This document shows, one piece after another, positions 24,556 through 32,814 of a stretch of DNA of 64,000 nt (positions are counted from its first letter, which is position 1; the number at the start of each line of letters is the position of its first letter). Where the stretch lies: positions 620,001 to 684,000 of the forward strand of contig JAAQVN010000001.1 of assembly GCA_011754535.1 (NCBI GenBank), read 5' to 3'. The notes under the pieces are model-generated. The model did no database searches. It saw nothing but the letters and a program-made list of their open reading frames with translations, and was not told the origin of the DNA. The position numbers were made by a program, and so were the translations under genes. This DNA comes from Enterobacter asburiae. GTDB lineage: Bacteria; Pseudomonadota; Gammaproteobacteria; Enterobacterales; Enterobacteriaceae.

Positions 24556-24981
24556 CTGAGGAATCCCCAGTAATGATTAAACAGAAGCAATAACGTTGTT
24601 TCAGAAAGATTGAAGACTTACAGCGACGCCCTGGTCCGGCTGTAAATCGCTGAGGCGTTTGCCTTCCGGCCGGGGCGAGGCGCAGGGATGCGCCGAGAGG
24701 GCGGGCTTTACAGGGACGTTACCTCCGCCCGTACCCGATAAGCCGGAAGGAATAAGCCGAGGGCACCGCGAAGCGGCGATTTACCGCCGGGAGCCCGGGT
24801 CGCCAGGGTGGTGGCGACTGAGCCACCCTGGCACGTTCACCGGTCATGTCGTTACAGAGTAGCAAGGAACATAAAGTGAACGGAATGACCACCAGAGCTG
24901 TATGTTCCCCCTCACCCCAGCCCTCTCCCTCAAGGGAGAGGGGGTCGTCCGTGCTGGCATTATTTTGTGGGGATCCCTCAG
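24556..24981. mobile_element. 426-bp MITE with IS10-like ends
   Basis: The left end CTGAGGAATCCCC (24556-24568) and the inverted right end GGGGATCCCTCAG (24969-24981) match at 12 of 13 positions. Both are flanked by CCCTGTGGG (24547-24555 and 24982-24990), a 9-bp target duplication. IS10/IS4-family ends begin CTGAGAGATCCCC and also give 9-bp duplications, so a transposase of that group probably moved it. No transposase frame is inside. The interior is GC-rich with stable hairpins (for example GCCAGGGTGG pairing with CCACCCTGGC near 24802-24832) and holds a nested repeat at 24907-24944. It fills most of the 496-bp gap between the oxygenase gene and yjiR. Confidence 0.85.
24907..24944. repeat. 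palindromic intergenic repeat nested in the MITE
   Basis: CCCCTCACCCCAGCCCTCTC followed by CCTCAAGGGAGAGGGGG is a copy of the same repeat family that the MITE itself interrupts. The flanking sequence resembles that of the copy at 32679-32718. Confidence 0.75.
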
Positions 24982-25020
24982 CCCTGTGGGAGAGGGCCGG
25001 GGTGAGGGCATCAGGCCGCA

Positions 25021-26439
25021 CTAGCCCTCCTCCATCGCAATCACAATCGCCTCGCCCATCTTCTTCAACGCTTCACGATTTTTCTCCGTCGGCGGCAGCG
25101 CCACGTTGATCCGCAAACAGTTGCGGTACTTCCCGGAGGCGGAAAACAGCGACCCGGCCGCGGCCTGGATCTTCAGCCGACACAGCTGCTTGCTGACGCA
25201 CACCATGTCGACCTTCTCCGGCAGCTCAATCCACAGCAGGAAGCTACCCTGCGGGCGCGTGACGCAAATCTCTGCCGGAAAATACTGCCGCACCCAGCAG
25301 GTGTAGGTTTCCATATTCTGCTGATAAATCTGGCGCATACGGCGCACGTGGCGATGGTAATGCCCGTCGCGAATAAACGCCGCCACCGCCATCTGGGTGC
25401 CCGGCACGTTAAACCCGCCCGCGGCGTATTTCATGTGCATCACCCGGTCGTAATAGCGCCCCGGCACAATCCAGCCGACGCGCAGGCCCGGCGCCACGGT
25501 TTTGGTAAATGAGCTGCAGAGGATCACGCGGCCGTCGATATCCATCGAATGAATAGTGCGAGGGCGCGGGTACTCCGCCGCCAGCTCGCCGTAAATGTCA
25601 TCCTCCACAATCACGATATCGTGCCGCTGGGCGAGGGCTAACACCTGCTTTTTCCGCGCTTCGGGCATGATAAAGCCGAGCGGGTTATTGCAGTTGGGCA
25701 CCAGGATCACCGCCTTGATCGGCCACTGCTCCAGCGCCAGCTCTAACGCCTCGATGCTGATCCCGGTCTCGGGATCGGTAGGAATTTCAATCGCCTTGAT
25801 GTCAAACCCGCGTAGCATCTGCATGGTGCCGTGGAACGACGGCGATTCTACCGCCACGATGTCCCCCGGTTTACACACCGAGAGCAGGGCGATCGACAGC
25901 GCGCCGTGGCAGCCGTTGGTGATGACAATCTCGTTCGCCGCCACGGTAGAGCCGCTGTCCAGCATCAGGCGGGCGATCTGCTCGCGCAGCTCCAGGCGCC
26001 CGTCGAGCACGTCATAGCTCAGCATCTCGCTCGGGTTATGCTGCGCGATACGGCTCATCTCGCGCCACAGGGGCTTCAGGCTCGGCTGATTCACGTCCGG
26101 CGAGCCGCCGCCGAAGGAGATCATCTCTTTGTCGGCGCGGGCGTCCAGCAGCATCATCACCTCGTCCCACTGGGTGACGTCCACCGGGCGCTGAACCGGG
26201 CGGGTCATGGCCGGGACAGGCGGCTGGGCCTTGCGCTGCGAGACAAAATAGCCGGAGCGCGGCTGGGGTGTGATGAGCTGGAGGTTTTCGAGGATCTGGT
26301 AGGCCTGCTGTATGGTGCTGATGCTCACGCCGTGCTCCTGGCTCAGCGCGCGCACCGACGGCAGACGTTCGCCGCTGCGGTACAGCCCTTGTTCAATGCG
26401 TTCTGCCAGAAGGTTGGCCAGATGTTGATAGCGCGTCAT
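25021..26439 (-). CDS. yjiR: YjiR, MocR/GntR-type PLP-dependent regulator
   Basis: 472 residues, matching E. coli YjiR closely at the N-terminus (MTRYQHLANLLAERIEQGLY). The GntR winged helix (1-70) is fused to a fold-type I aminotransferase domain with the PLP-binding lysine in SSFTKTVAPGLRVGW (near 310) and the Asn of PNCNNPLGF. MocR proteins sense PLP or amino compounds and regulate a divergent gene. Here that gene is yjiS, as in E. coli, and the space between holds repeated ACAGATT motifs. The stop codon lies close to the split intergenic repeat. Confidence 0.93.
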   Translation of the reverse strand: MTRYQHLANLLAERIEQGLYRSGERLPSVRALSQEHGVSISTIQQAYQILENLQLITPQPRSGYFVSQRKAQPPVPAMTRPVQRPVDVTQWDEVMMLLDARADKEMISFGGGSPDVNQPSLKPLWREMSRIAQHNPSEMLSYDVLDGRLELREQIARLMLDSGSTVAANEIVITNGCHGALSIALLSVCKPGDIVAVESPSFHGTMQMLRGFDIKAIEIPTDPETGISIEALELALEQWPIKAVILVPNCNNPLGFIMPEARKKQVLALAQRHDIVIVEDDIYGELAAEYPRPRTIHSMDIDGRVILCSSFTKTVAPGLRVGWIVPGRYYDRVMHMKYAAGGFNVPGTQMAVAAFIRDGHYHRHVRRMRQIYQQNMETYTCWVRQYFPAEICVTRPQGSFLLWIELPEKVDMVCVSKQLCRLKIQAAAGSLFSASGKYRNCLRINVALPPTEKNREALKKMGEAIVIAMEEG

Positions 26440-26460
26440 GCTGTATCCTTTGTTTTCACC

Positions 26461-26562
26461 ATACAGATTATAAAACCAGTACAGATTGCCGTAAAAATTG
26501 GTATGCAGATACTGTTTTAGCGGATCTGTATGTTAAAAAAAAGTTGTTTTTGAGTCTGTATT
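26461..26562. promoter_or_regulatory. repeated ACAGATT motifs between yjiR and yjiS
   Basis: Direct copies ACAGATT at 26463-26469 and 26481-26487, a variant GCAGAT at 26505-26510, and inverted copies ATCTGTA at 26524-26530 and TCTGTA at 26555-26560. Spaced direct and inverted repeats in the divergent gap are typical of MocR operators, so this is the probable YjiR binding region. Confidence 0.6.
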
Positions 26563-26615
26563 GCACGGGCCGATTTCCAGGATGATAACCCTACTGGCAC
26601 AGCGAGGAGAGCATC

Positions 26616-26777
26616 ATGGAATTCTACGAAAACCGTTCAAAACGTCCGTTTATTGTGTTTGTCTGGATCGGCAAAACGATCTGCAGCTGGTATCGCATCA
26701 ACCGTACCCGCCGCATCCTGAGCCAGATGAGCGACGAGCAGCTCAAGGACGTTGGGTTATCCCGCAATGATATTTAA
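26616..26777 (+). CDS. yjiS: YjiS, DUF1127 small protein
   Basis: 53 residues, preceded by GCGAGGAG. The N-terminus MEFYENRSKRPFI matches E. coli YjiS, and the C-terminal RRILSQMSDEQLKDVGLSRN is the DUF1127 signature, a short arginine-rich element linked in other bacteria to RNA turnover and stress. It is divergent from yjiR, its probable regulator, as in E. coli. A REP element follows six bases after the stop. Confidence 0.88.
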   Translation: MEFYENRSKRPFIVFVWIGKTICSWYRINRTRRILSQMSDEQLKDVGLSRNDI

Positions 26778-26782
26778 ACCAC

Positions 26783-26813
26783 AGGCCGGGTAAGGCGTAG
26801 CCGCCACCCGGCG
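26783..26813. repeat. REP element between yjiS and the MocR gene
   Basis: A single GGCCGGGTAAGGCGTAGCCG...CACCCGGCG palindromic unit between two convergent genes, the usual location for REPs. Confidence 0.85.
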
Positions 26814-26817
26814 ATGT

Positions 26818-28206
26818 TCAGTCCAACAGCGCAAGCGTCTGCCGCTTCGGCCTTTCCAGCAGCTCAACCGCCTCTTCATACGTCCGCACGTTGTTATAGC
26901 CCATCACCAGCCCGTAGCGTTTGCCCGACCCGCGATACCACTCCGAAAGCGCGTTCACCTGCAACTGCTGTTCCTGCCAGCAGCGCGCCACTTCCCGGTC
27001 ACAGCTTCCTTTGGTCAGGAACGCCACAACATGCATTCCGCCGTCGTTTTGCTCGGTGAAAAACAGATCGCCATACACCTCGCGCAGGGCGGCAATCATC
27101 CAGTCGCGGCGGGTCTGATACAGCGCGCGCATCTTTTTCAAATGACGGAAAAAATGCCCTTCGTTGAGAAACGCGGTGAGGATCTTTTGCGTCAGCACCG
27201 GCTGGCCGCTGGTGGTAATGTCCGCGCAGTCGGTAAAAGCCCCGACGGTGCTGGCGGGCATCACCACGTAGCCCATGCGCAGCGAAGGCATGATGGTTTT
27301 ACTGAAGGTGCCCATAAAAATCACCCGGTCATGCCGGTCGAGGCTTTTCAGCGACGGCAGCACTTTGCGGGTGTAGTGAAACTCTCCGTCATAATCATCT
27401 TCGATGATCCACGCTTCGTTCTGGCTGGCCCAGTCGAGCAACTGCTGCTTGCGCGGCAGCGAGAGCGTCACCGCCAGCGGGCTCTGGTGCGACGGGGTGA
27501 CGATGGCAAAACGCGCGTCGCGATGGTGACGGAGCAGGTACTCGGTATCGATACCCGAACGATCGACCGGCACGGTGTGCAGGCGCGGCACGATCCGCTT
27601 GAGCAATTGCTGGCCCATAAAGTAGCCCGGATCCTCAAACACCACCTTGTCGCTGCGGCTGGCGAGGGTGTCGAGGATCAGCCGCAGGCTGCCGCTGTAG
27701 CCGCTGGTGATCAGCACCTGTTCGGCGCTGCAGGACAGCCCACGTGAAATGTTGAGATAGCTGGCGATGGCCTGGCGCAGCGGATACCAGCCCAGAACGG
27801 GCGGGTTGAGCATCTCCTCCTGACGCATGGCGCGAGTCGCCTGGCCCGCCAGCAGCAGCCATTTTTTATACGGGAAGCTGTCGAGGGCGGGTATGCCGGG
27901 GCGCAGAAACCCCGCCCGCTCGCGCTGGCTGATGAGCGATGCCGGAAGCGCTCCGGTGGGCTGTTCCGCAGGGGCAGGCTTATCTGGCAGCAGTAAATCG
28001 GGGTTAACCCGCGTGCCGCGCGCGCCCTGGCTCACCAGATACCCTTCACCTGTCAGAATGGCATACGCCGTTTCGACGGTTTTACGCGCCACCTTCAACT
28101 CTTCCGCCAGCACGCGGATGGCAGGCACCTTATCGCCCGGCTTCAGCACCCCGCGCGTGATGTTGTCGCGATAGCGGGTATAAATCTCGTGATAGCCCGG
28201 CTTCAT
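26818..28206 (-). CDS. PdxR-like MocR/GntR aminotransferase-type regulator
   Basis: 462 residues: a GntR winged helix (YTRYRDNITRGVLKPGDKVP, then VARKTVETAYAILTGEGYL) and an aminotransferase-like domain with the PLP lysine in MGTFSKTIMPSLRMGY (near 300). It belongs to the same superfamily as YjiR but is clearly a different protein. It is divergent from the AhpD-like gene 101 bp away, its probable target, with an inverted repeat in the gap. The 3' end faces yjiS across a REP. Confidence 0.88.
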   Translation of the reverse strand: MKPGYHEIYTRYRDNITRGVLKPGDKVPAIRVLAEELKVARKTVETAYAILTGEGYLVSQGARGTRVNPDLLLPDKPAPAEQPTGALPASLISQRERAGFLRPGIPALDSFPYKKWLLLAGQATRAMRQEEMLNPPVLGWYPLRQAIASYLNISRGLSCSAEQVLITSGYSGSLRLILDTLASRSDKVVFEDPGYFMGQQLLKRIVPRLHTVPVDRSGIDTEYLLRHHRDARFAIVTPSHQSPLAVTLSLPRKQQLLDWASQNEAWIIEDDYDGEFHYTRKVLPSLKSLDRHDRVIFMGTFSKTIMPSLRMGYVVMPASTVGAFTDCADITTSGQPVLTQKILTAFLNEGHFFRHLKKMRALYQTRRDWMIAALREVYGDLFFTEQNDGGMHVVAFLTKGSCDREVARCWQEQQLQVNALSEWYRGSGKRYGLVMGYNNVRTYEEAVELLERPKRQTLALLD

Positions 28207-28244
28207 GTCCTACCTCATTTCACGCTTTTTGTATCTTTTTACTA

Positions 28245-28281
28245 TGTCATGAACGGCGTAGATTTGCTTCATCGCATGACA
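28245..28281. promoter_or_regulatory. inverted repeat in the MocR/AhpD-like divergent promoter
   Basis: TGTCATG (28245-28251) and CATGACA (28275-28281) are perfect arms 23 bases apart, about two helical turns, within the 101-bp divergent gap. This suits a dimeric MocR regulator. Confidence 0.4.
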
Positions 28282-28307
28282 CATGCCGCACAAAAAGAGG
28301 AAAGACA

Positions 28308-28787
28308 ATGAGCACTCGCGTTAACCACCATAAAGTTACACCTGCCCTCGCCAACGCGCTGTCTGCCCTGAGCATGGAGGTGGCAAAAACCTCCATCGAC
28401 CCGGCGCTGAAGCATCTGATCGACATTCGCGTATCGCAGCTGAACGGCTGTACCTTCTGCCTGGATATGCACTCGAAAGAGGCCAAAATTGCCGGCGAGC
28501 GCGAGCTGCGCCTGTACCATCTGGCGGCCTGGCGCGAGTCCCCGCTGTTCAGCGCCCGGGAGAAAGCCGCGCTGGCCTTCACCGAAGCGCTGACCCAGAT
28601 TGGCGTTCACGGCGTGAGCGACGCGCTGTACCGCAGCGTGGCGGAGCACTTCTCGGACGTGGAGATTTCAGAGCTGAACTTCGCCATCGTGGCGATCAAC
28701 GCCTGGAACCGTCTGGGGATCACCTCCCGCATGGCGCCGGGCTCGCTGGACGCGGCTTACGGGCTGAATAAGGCTAACCTGGAATAG
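28308..28787 (+). CDS. carboxymuconolactone decarboxylase / AhpD-like protein
   Basis: 159 residues of the all-helical AhpD-like fold. The redox motif NGCTFCLDMHSKEA carries the CxxC pair and following His typical of alkylhydroperoxidase-like members, so a peroxidase or thiol-reductase role is more likely than ring decarboxylation. GAGGAAAG precedes ATG 28308. The gene is divergent from the MocR regulator, and its end overlaps the convergent LysR gene by 14 bp. Confidence 0.88.
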   Translation: MSTRVNHHKVTPALANALSALSMEVAKTSIDPALKHLIDIRVSQLNGCTFCLDMHSKEAKIAGERELRLYHLAAWRESPLFSAREKAALAFTEALTQIGVHGVSDALYRSVAEHFSDVEISELNFAIVAINAWNRLGITSRMAPGSLDAAYGLNKANLE

Positions 28788-29676
28788 TTCCGCGCTCGCG
28801 GATCATCGCCACCAGCGCCCGTAATCCCGGCGGGACGTGGCGATGGCCGGGGTAATACAGGCGTAGCCCGGCAAAGGGCTGCGCCCAGTCGTTTAAAACG
28901 CTCACCAGCTCTCCATTCTCAAGTTCTTCCCGGATATACAGTTCCGGCAAAAATCCTACCCCTAATCCCGCCTTTACGGCGCGGATCGAGGCAAAAAGAT
29001 CGGATGTCGCAAAGCGCGGCGGTACGGCAAGGGCGTACGTTTCCCCCCGACGCGCCAGCTCCCAGCGGTAGATCCCGCCGTGGGCCATGCGCATGCCGAT
29101 CCCCTGATGTGAAAGCAGATCGTCCGGCGTCTGCGGAATGCCGTGACGGGCAAAATAGTCCGGCGTGGCGGTGACCAGCTGGCGGATCTCCCCGGTCAGC
29201 GGCACGGCGATCATATCCTGCGGCACGGACTCTTCGAGGCGGATCCCCGCGTCATAGCCTTCCGCGACGATGTCGATCATCCTCGCTTCGCTCACCGTTT
29301 CCACGCGCATCTTCGGATAGCGGATCATAAAGTCGATCAGCAGTTGGTCCAGAAACAGGGTGCCGATATGGTTCGGCACGTTCAGACGCAGCGTGCCGGC
29401 GGGTTCCCCGGTGTCGCTGTGGATCTCCTCGCCGGCGAGACGGATCTCCTGCAGGGCCGGGCCGATACGCGCCACGTAGCGCTGTCCGGCGTCGGTGAGC
29501 GCCACGCTGCGGGTGGTGCGGTTAAAGAGGCGGCTATCAAGGCGGCTCTCCAGTCCGGCGATGGCGTTACTGACCGCCGTGGCGGACATGCCCAGCTCCT
29601 GCGCCGCGCCGCGAAAGCTGCCGCGCCGCACCACCGCCATGACCACTTCCAGCTCTGTCAGACCTGAACGATGCAT
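28774..29676 (-). CDS. LysR family transcriptional regulator
   Basis: 300 residues. The N-terminal winged helix (LEVVMAVVRRGSFRGAAQEL, then SATAVSNAIAGLE) is followed by the two-lobed effector domain starting near residue 90 (GTLRLNVPNHIG). It is divergent from the aldehyde dehydrogenase gene across 100 bp, the usual layout for a LysR protein and its target operon. The inducer is unknown. Confidence 0.9.
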   Translation of the reverse strand: MHRSGLTELEVVMAVVRRGSFRGAAQELGMSATAVSNAIAGLESRLDSRLFNRTTRSVALTDAGQRYVARIGPALQEIRLAGEEIHSDTGEPAGTLRLNVPNHIGTLFLDQLLIDFMIRYPKMRVETVSEARMIDIVAEGYDAGIRLEESVPQDMIAVPLTGEIRQLVTATPDYFARHGIPQTPDDLLSHQGIGMRMAHGGIYRWELARRGETYALAVPPRFATSDLFASIRAVKAGLGVGFLPELYIREELENGELVSVLNDWAQPFAGLRLYYPGHRHVPPGLRALVAMIRERGTIPG

Positions 29677-29776
29677 AGATTATCCTGAAAATCGAAACAA
29701 CCCTTGCAGCATAGCGTGGATTATCGCAACGGAGAAGCCGTGCCAGACTGTGCTCACACAGCCTGAGGAGGTTTAT

Positions 29777-31192
29777 ATGCACACCATCGAACAGATCTTT
29801 ATTAACGGCGAATTTGTTACCCCGCACGGCACCGAGTGGTTTGATTTGTACAACCCGGCGACGGCGCAGGTTATAGGGCAGGTACGTCTGGCGGATGAGG
29901 TTGACGCAGAGCGCGCCGTTGCGGCGGCAAAAGCGGCGTTTCCGGCGTGGTCGAAGACCACAAAGCAGGAACGCATCGCGGCGCTGAAGCGCATGCACGC
30001 CGCCGTGGCCGCTCGTCACGACGATCTGCTGGAAGCGGTCATCGAAGAGTACGGCGCCCCAGCCTCGCGCTCGGCGTGGATGGCCAGCTATCCGACGGAA
30101 GTGATTGCTCAGGCCATTGAGGCGCTGGAGGCGTTTGAGTTCGTCACCTCCGCAGGCGCTGCAACGGTGCAGATGACGCCGCTTGGGGTAGCCGGGCTTA
30201 TCACACCCTGGAACAGCGACGCCGGGTTTATCTGCGGCAAGCTGGCGGCCGCGCTGGCGGCGGGCTGCACGGCGGTCATCAAGCCGAGCGAAATGAGCGC
30301 CCTGCAAACGCAGATTGTCACCGAAGCGCTGCGCGACGCCGCCCTGCCGCCGGGCGTGTTTAACATCGTCACCGGACGCGGCGAGACGGTAGGTGAGACC
30401 ATCAGCCGCCATCCGGACGTGGCAAAAATCTCGTTTACCGGCTCCACGAATACCGGCAAAGCGATCCTGCGCAATGCGGCGGAGAGCTTTAAGCGCGTAA
30501 CGCTGGAGTTAGGCGGTAAATCGCCGACCATCCTGCTGGATGATGTGGATCTGGCGCAGGCGATCCCGCTGGTGATTCAGGCCGGGTTTATGAACAGCGG
30601 GCAGGCGTGCGTGGCCGGAACGCGTATTCTGGTGCCGCAGGCGCGTAAGGCGGAGATTGAAACCGCGCTGGCGCAGGCCGTCGCTGCAGTGAGATCCGGC
30701 GACCCGCGCGACAGCGCGACGGACGTCGGCCCTATGGTCAGCGAAAAGCAGTGGCTGCGGGTGCAGGGCTATATCCGTAAAGGCATCGAAGAGGGGGCGC
30801 ATCTGCTGGCGGGTGGTGAAGGGAGACCGGACGGGACGCGAGACGGCTGGTTTGTGCGCCCGACGCTGTTTACCGACGTGAACAACCGGATGACGATCGC
30901 CCGTGACGAGATTTTTGGCCCGGTGCTGTGCGTCATCCCCTATCGTGACGAGGCGGAGGCTGTTGCGATTGCCAACGACACGGACTACGGCCTGAGCGCG
31001 ATGGTGCTGGGCAGCGATGCGGAGCGCGCGCGCCGCGTAGCGCAGCAGATTGTCTCCGGTCGCGTGCTGGTGAACACCCTTGCCCATGAACCGAAAGCGC
31101 CGTTCGGCGGGTTTAAGTACTCCGGCGTGGGGCGCGAGATGGGCGAGTGGGGGATTAGGGCGTTTATGGAGCCGAGGTCGGTTCTGGGCTAA
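29777..31192 (+). CDS. NAD(P)-dependent aldehyde dehydrogenase
   Basis: 471 residues from ATG 29777, six bases after GAGGAG; the longer frame to 29495 runs back into the LysR gene. Catalytic Cys in MNSGQACVAGTRI and general-base Glu in LELGGKSPT are both present, with FTGST for cofactor binding. The usual PWNFP is PWNSDAGF, which may mark a distinct subgroup. It oxidises an unknown aldehyde to the acid under the divergent LysR regulator. A small ABM-like gene follows after 75 bp. Confidence 0.9.
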   Translation: MHTIEQIFINGEFVTPHGTEWFDLYNPATAQVIGQVRLADEVDAERAVAAAKAAFPAWSKTTKQERIAALKRMHAAVAARHDDLLEAVIEEYGAPASRSAWMASYPTEVIAQAIEALEAFEFVTSAGAATVQMTPLGVAGLITPWNSDAGFICGKLAAALAAGCTAVIKPSEMSALQTQIVTEALRDAALPPGVFNIVTGRGETVGETISRHPDVAKISFTGSTNTGKAILRNAAESFKRVTLELGGKSPTILLDDVDLAQAIPLVIQAGFMNSGQACVAGTRILVPQARKAEIETALAQAVAAVRSGDPRDSATDVGPMVSEKQWLRVQGYIRKGIEEGAHLLAGGEGRPDGTRDGWFVRPTLFTDVNNRMTIARDEIFGPVLCVIPYRDEAEAVAIANDTDYGLSAMVLGSDAERARRVAQQIVSGRVLVNTLAHEPKAPFGGFKYSGVGREMGEWGIRAFMEPRSVLG

Positions 31193-31267
31193 AACTTCGC
31201 TCTTTACCGAAGCATTGTGCTTTTCCATCCCGCATTCTCTCCTCAACATCACAGCGGAGAGACCCTC

Positions 31268-31591
31268 ATGATCGCAGTCATTTTCGAAGCCAAAGCCGCG
31301 CCTGCCCATCAGGCGCGCTACCTGCAGCTTGCCGCAGAGCTTAAGCCTTTGCTGGCCGACATCGACGGCTTTATTGATATCGAACGGTTCCAGAGCCTGA
31401 CGACCGACGGCAAAATCCTGTCCCTTTCCTGGTGGCGGGATGAAGAGGCCGTCCGCCGCTGGAAGCAGAACGTTTTCCATCAGGCGGCGCAGGCCGAAGG
31501 GCGGGAGTCGATTTTTACTTTCTACCGTATTCGGGTGGCGCAGCTGGTGCGGGAATACAGTTCCGAAACCGGAGGGCACGCGGATGTATGA
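31268..31591 (+). CDS. antibiotic biosynthesis monooxygenase (ABM) family protein
   Basis: 107 residues from ATG 31268. The ferredoxin-like ABM fold is suggested by MIAVIFEAKAAP, then LSLSWWRDEEAVRRWKQN and HQAAQAEGRESIF. Family members range from quinol monooxygenases to cofactor-free oxygenases and haem-degrading enzymes. It is the first of three overlapping genes (ABM, ACT, ArsR), overlapping the next by 8 bp, so the products probably act together. Confidence 0.82.
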   Translation: MIAVIFEAKAAPAHQARYLQLAAELKPLLADIDGFIDIERFQSLTTDGKILSLSWWRDEEAVRRWKQNVFHQAAQAEGRESIFTFYRIRVAQLVREYSSETGGHADV

Positions 31592-31979
31592 CGTTCACGT
31601 GATTTTCAGCGACAGGCCCGGCGAGCTGGCGCGCTTTGGAGAGCTGTTGGGGCGCAACGGCGTGGGGCTTGAGGGCGGCGGCGTATTCGGTACCGATGCC
31701 CATTTCCTGGTGGAGGACGGGGAAAAAGCCCGCCGCGTGTTGATGGAGGCCGGGTTTATCGTGCAGGCGGTGTGCAGGCCGGTTATCAGAAAACTCAAGC
31801 AGGAGCGGCCCGGCGAGCTGGGTGAAATTGCGGCGGCGCTGGCGGCACGCGGCGTGTCTGTTCTTACCCAGTACAGCGACCATGCAAATCACCTTATTCT
31901 GCTGACGGATGATGATAAGCTGGCCGCAGAGATCACCGAACCCTGGGCGGCACATGTTAAAGACAAGCTTACCGACTGA
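31584..31979 (+). CDS. ACT-domain amino-acid-binding-type protein
   Basis: 131 residues with two ACT-like halves: YDVHVIFSDRPGELARFGEL at the N-terminus and ERPGELGEIAAALAARGV near residue 80. ACT domains usually bind amino acids and regulate enzymes. Its start lies in the end of the ABM gene, and its end overlaps the ArsR-type gene by 26 bp. It may be the ligand-sensing part of this three-gene unit. Confidence 0.8.
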   Translation: MYDVHVIFSDRPGELARFGELLGRNGVGLEGGGVFGTDAHFLVEDGEKARRVLMEAGFIVQAVCRPVIRKLKQERPGELGEIAAALAARGVSVLTQYSDHANHLILLTDDDKLAAEITEPWAAHVKDKLTD

Positions 31980-32649
31980 TAACAGCGTGGCGCTGGAACA
32001 GGCCATCGCGGCGGTGGCGGCGGCAATGGCCGATCCGTCGCGGGTGAAGATGCTGTGCGCGCTGATGGACGGGCGAGCATGGACCGCCACCGAACTGAGC
32101 ACCGCGGCAGACGTCGCCCCGTCGACCGCCAGCGGGCATCTCGCCCGGCTGGTGGAGGGAAAGTTGATTACCTGCCTGTCTCAGGGGCGGCACCGCTACT
32201 ATCGTCTGGCGGGGCACGACGTGGCGGAGTTGGTCGAACAGATGATGGGGCTCTCCTGGAGCCGCATTGCGCCGCCGGAAACCACCGCGCCGAAGGCCAT
32301 GCGGGAAGCGCGGACCTGCTACGACCATCTTGCCGGAACGGTCGCGGTGCAAATCTATGATTTCATGCAGGCAGAAGGCTGGCTGGAGTCAGACGGTTCA
32401 GCGCTCACACTGCATGGCCGGGAGCGGTTTATGAAGCTTGGGATTCCGATAAATTCTCAATCCCGTCGCAAGGCCTGCTGCGCCTGTCTGGACTGGAGCG
32501 AGCGGCGGTTTCATCTTGGCGGTGAGGCGGGCGCGGCGCTGCTTATTCATCTGGAAAGCAAAGGGTGGATACAGCGGGTGCCGGGGTACAGGGAGGTGGT
32601 AGTGACGGCGTCGGGGAAGGGTGCTATCACTCGCCATTTTAGCCGCTAA
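31954..32649 (+). CDS. ArsR-family winged-helix regulator
   Basis: 231 residues from ATG 31954; a start 45 bp upstream in the same frame is possible. The ArsR helix-turn-helix lies at about 15-90 (MADPSRVKMLCALMDGRAWT, then ASGHLARLVEGKLI). The C-terminal half has ACCACLDWSERRFHLGG, a Cys-rich element shared with long ArsR-like regulators, which could bind metal or sense thiols. It overlaps the ACT gene by 26 bp. It probably regulates this operon and is followed by an intergenic repeat. Confidence 0.82.
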   Translation: MLKTSLPTDNSVALEQAIAAVAAAMADPSRVKMLCALMDGRAWTATELSTAADVAPSTASGHLARLVEGKLITCLSQGRHRYYRLAGHDVAELVEQMMGLSWSRIAPPETTAPKAMREARTCYDHLAGTVAVQIYDFMQAEGWLESDGSALTLHGRERFMKLGIPINSQSRRKACCACLDWSERRFHLGGEAGAALLIHLESKGWIQRVPGYREVVVTASGKGAITRHFSR

Positions 32650-32678
32650 GCGCCGCTGTGTGAGGGATGCACGGACGG

Positions 32679-32718
32679 CTCCCTCTCCCTTGAGGGAGAG
32701 GGCTGGGGTGAGGGGGAG
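32679..32718. repeat. palindromic intergenic repeat
   Basis: CTCCCTCTCCCTTGAGGGAG followed by AGGGCTGGGGTGAGGGGGAG, lying between the ArsR and MarR genes. The flanks (GCACGGACG before, GAACAT after) match those of the copy nested in the MITE at 24907-24944. Confidence 0.82.
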
Positions 32719-32814
32719 AACATCCTTTTCGCAATTCCTGCGCTTTTACCTCTCGTTTCTTGATACTTACCCTGATAACTATTATCTTGCCTGCGTGTGA
32801 CGAGAGGTTTCCCC

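Larger units (their letters stand above)
24539..25008. repeat. CTCCCTCTCCC...GTGAGGG intergenic repeat split by a MITE
   Basis: The left part (24539-24555) and right part (24982-25008) rejoin, after removing the insert and one 9-bp target copy, into a perfect example of the palindromic repeat found at 32679, 43112, 50054, 50095 and 54003. It marks the empty site of the element described next. Confidence 0.8.

Noticed and set aside
24846..25109. Small frame in the MITE and repeat region
   Set aside because: It runs through the nested repeat and across the MITE boundary, so it cannot predate the insertion and has no domain.
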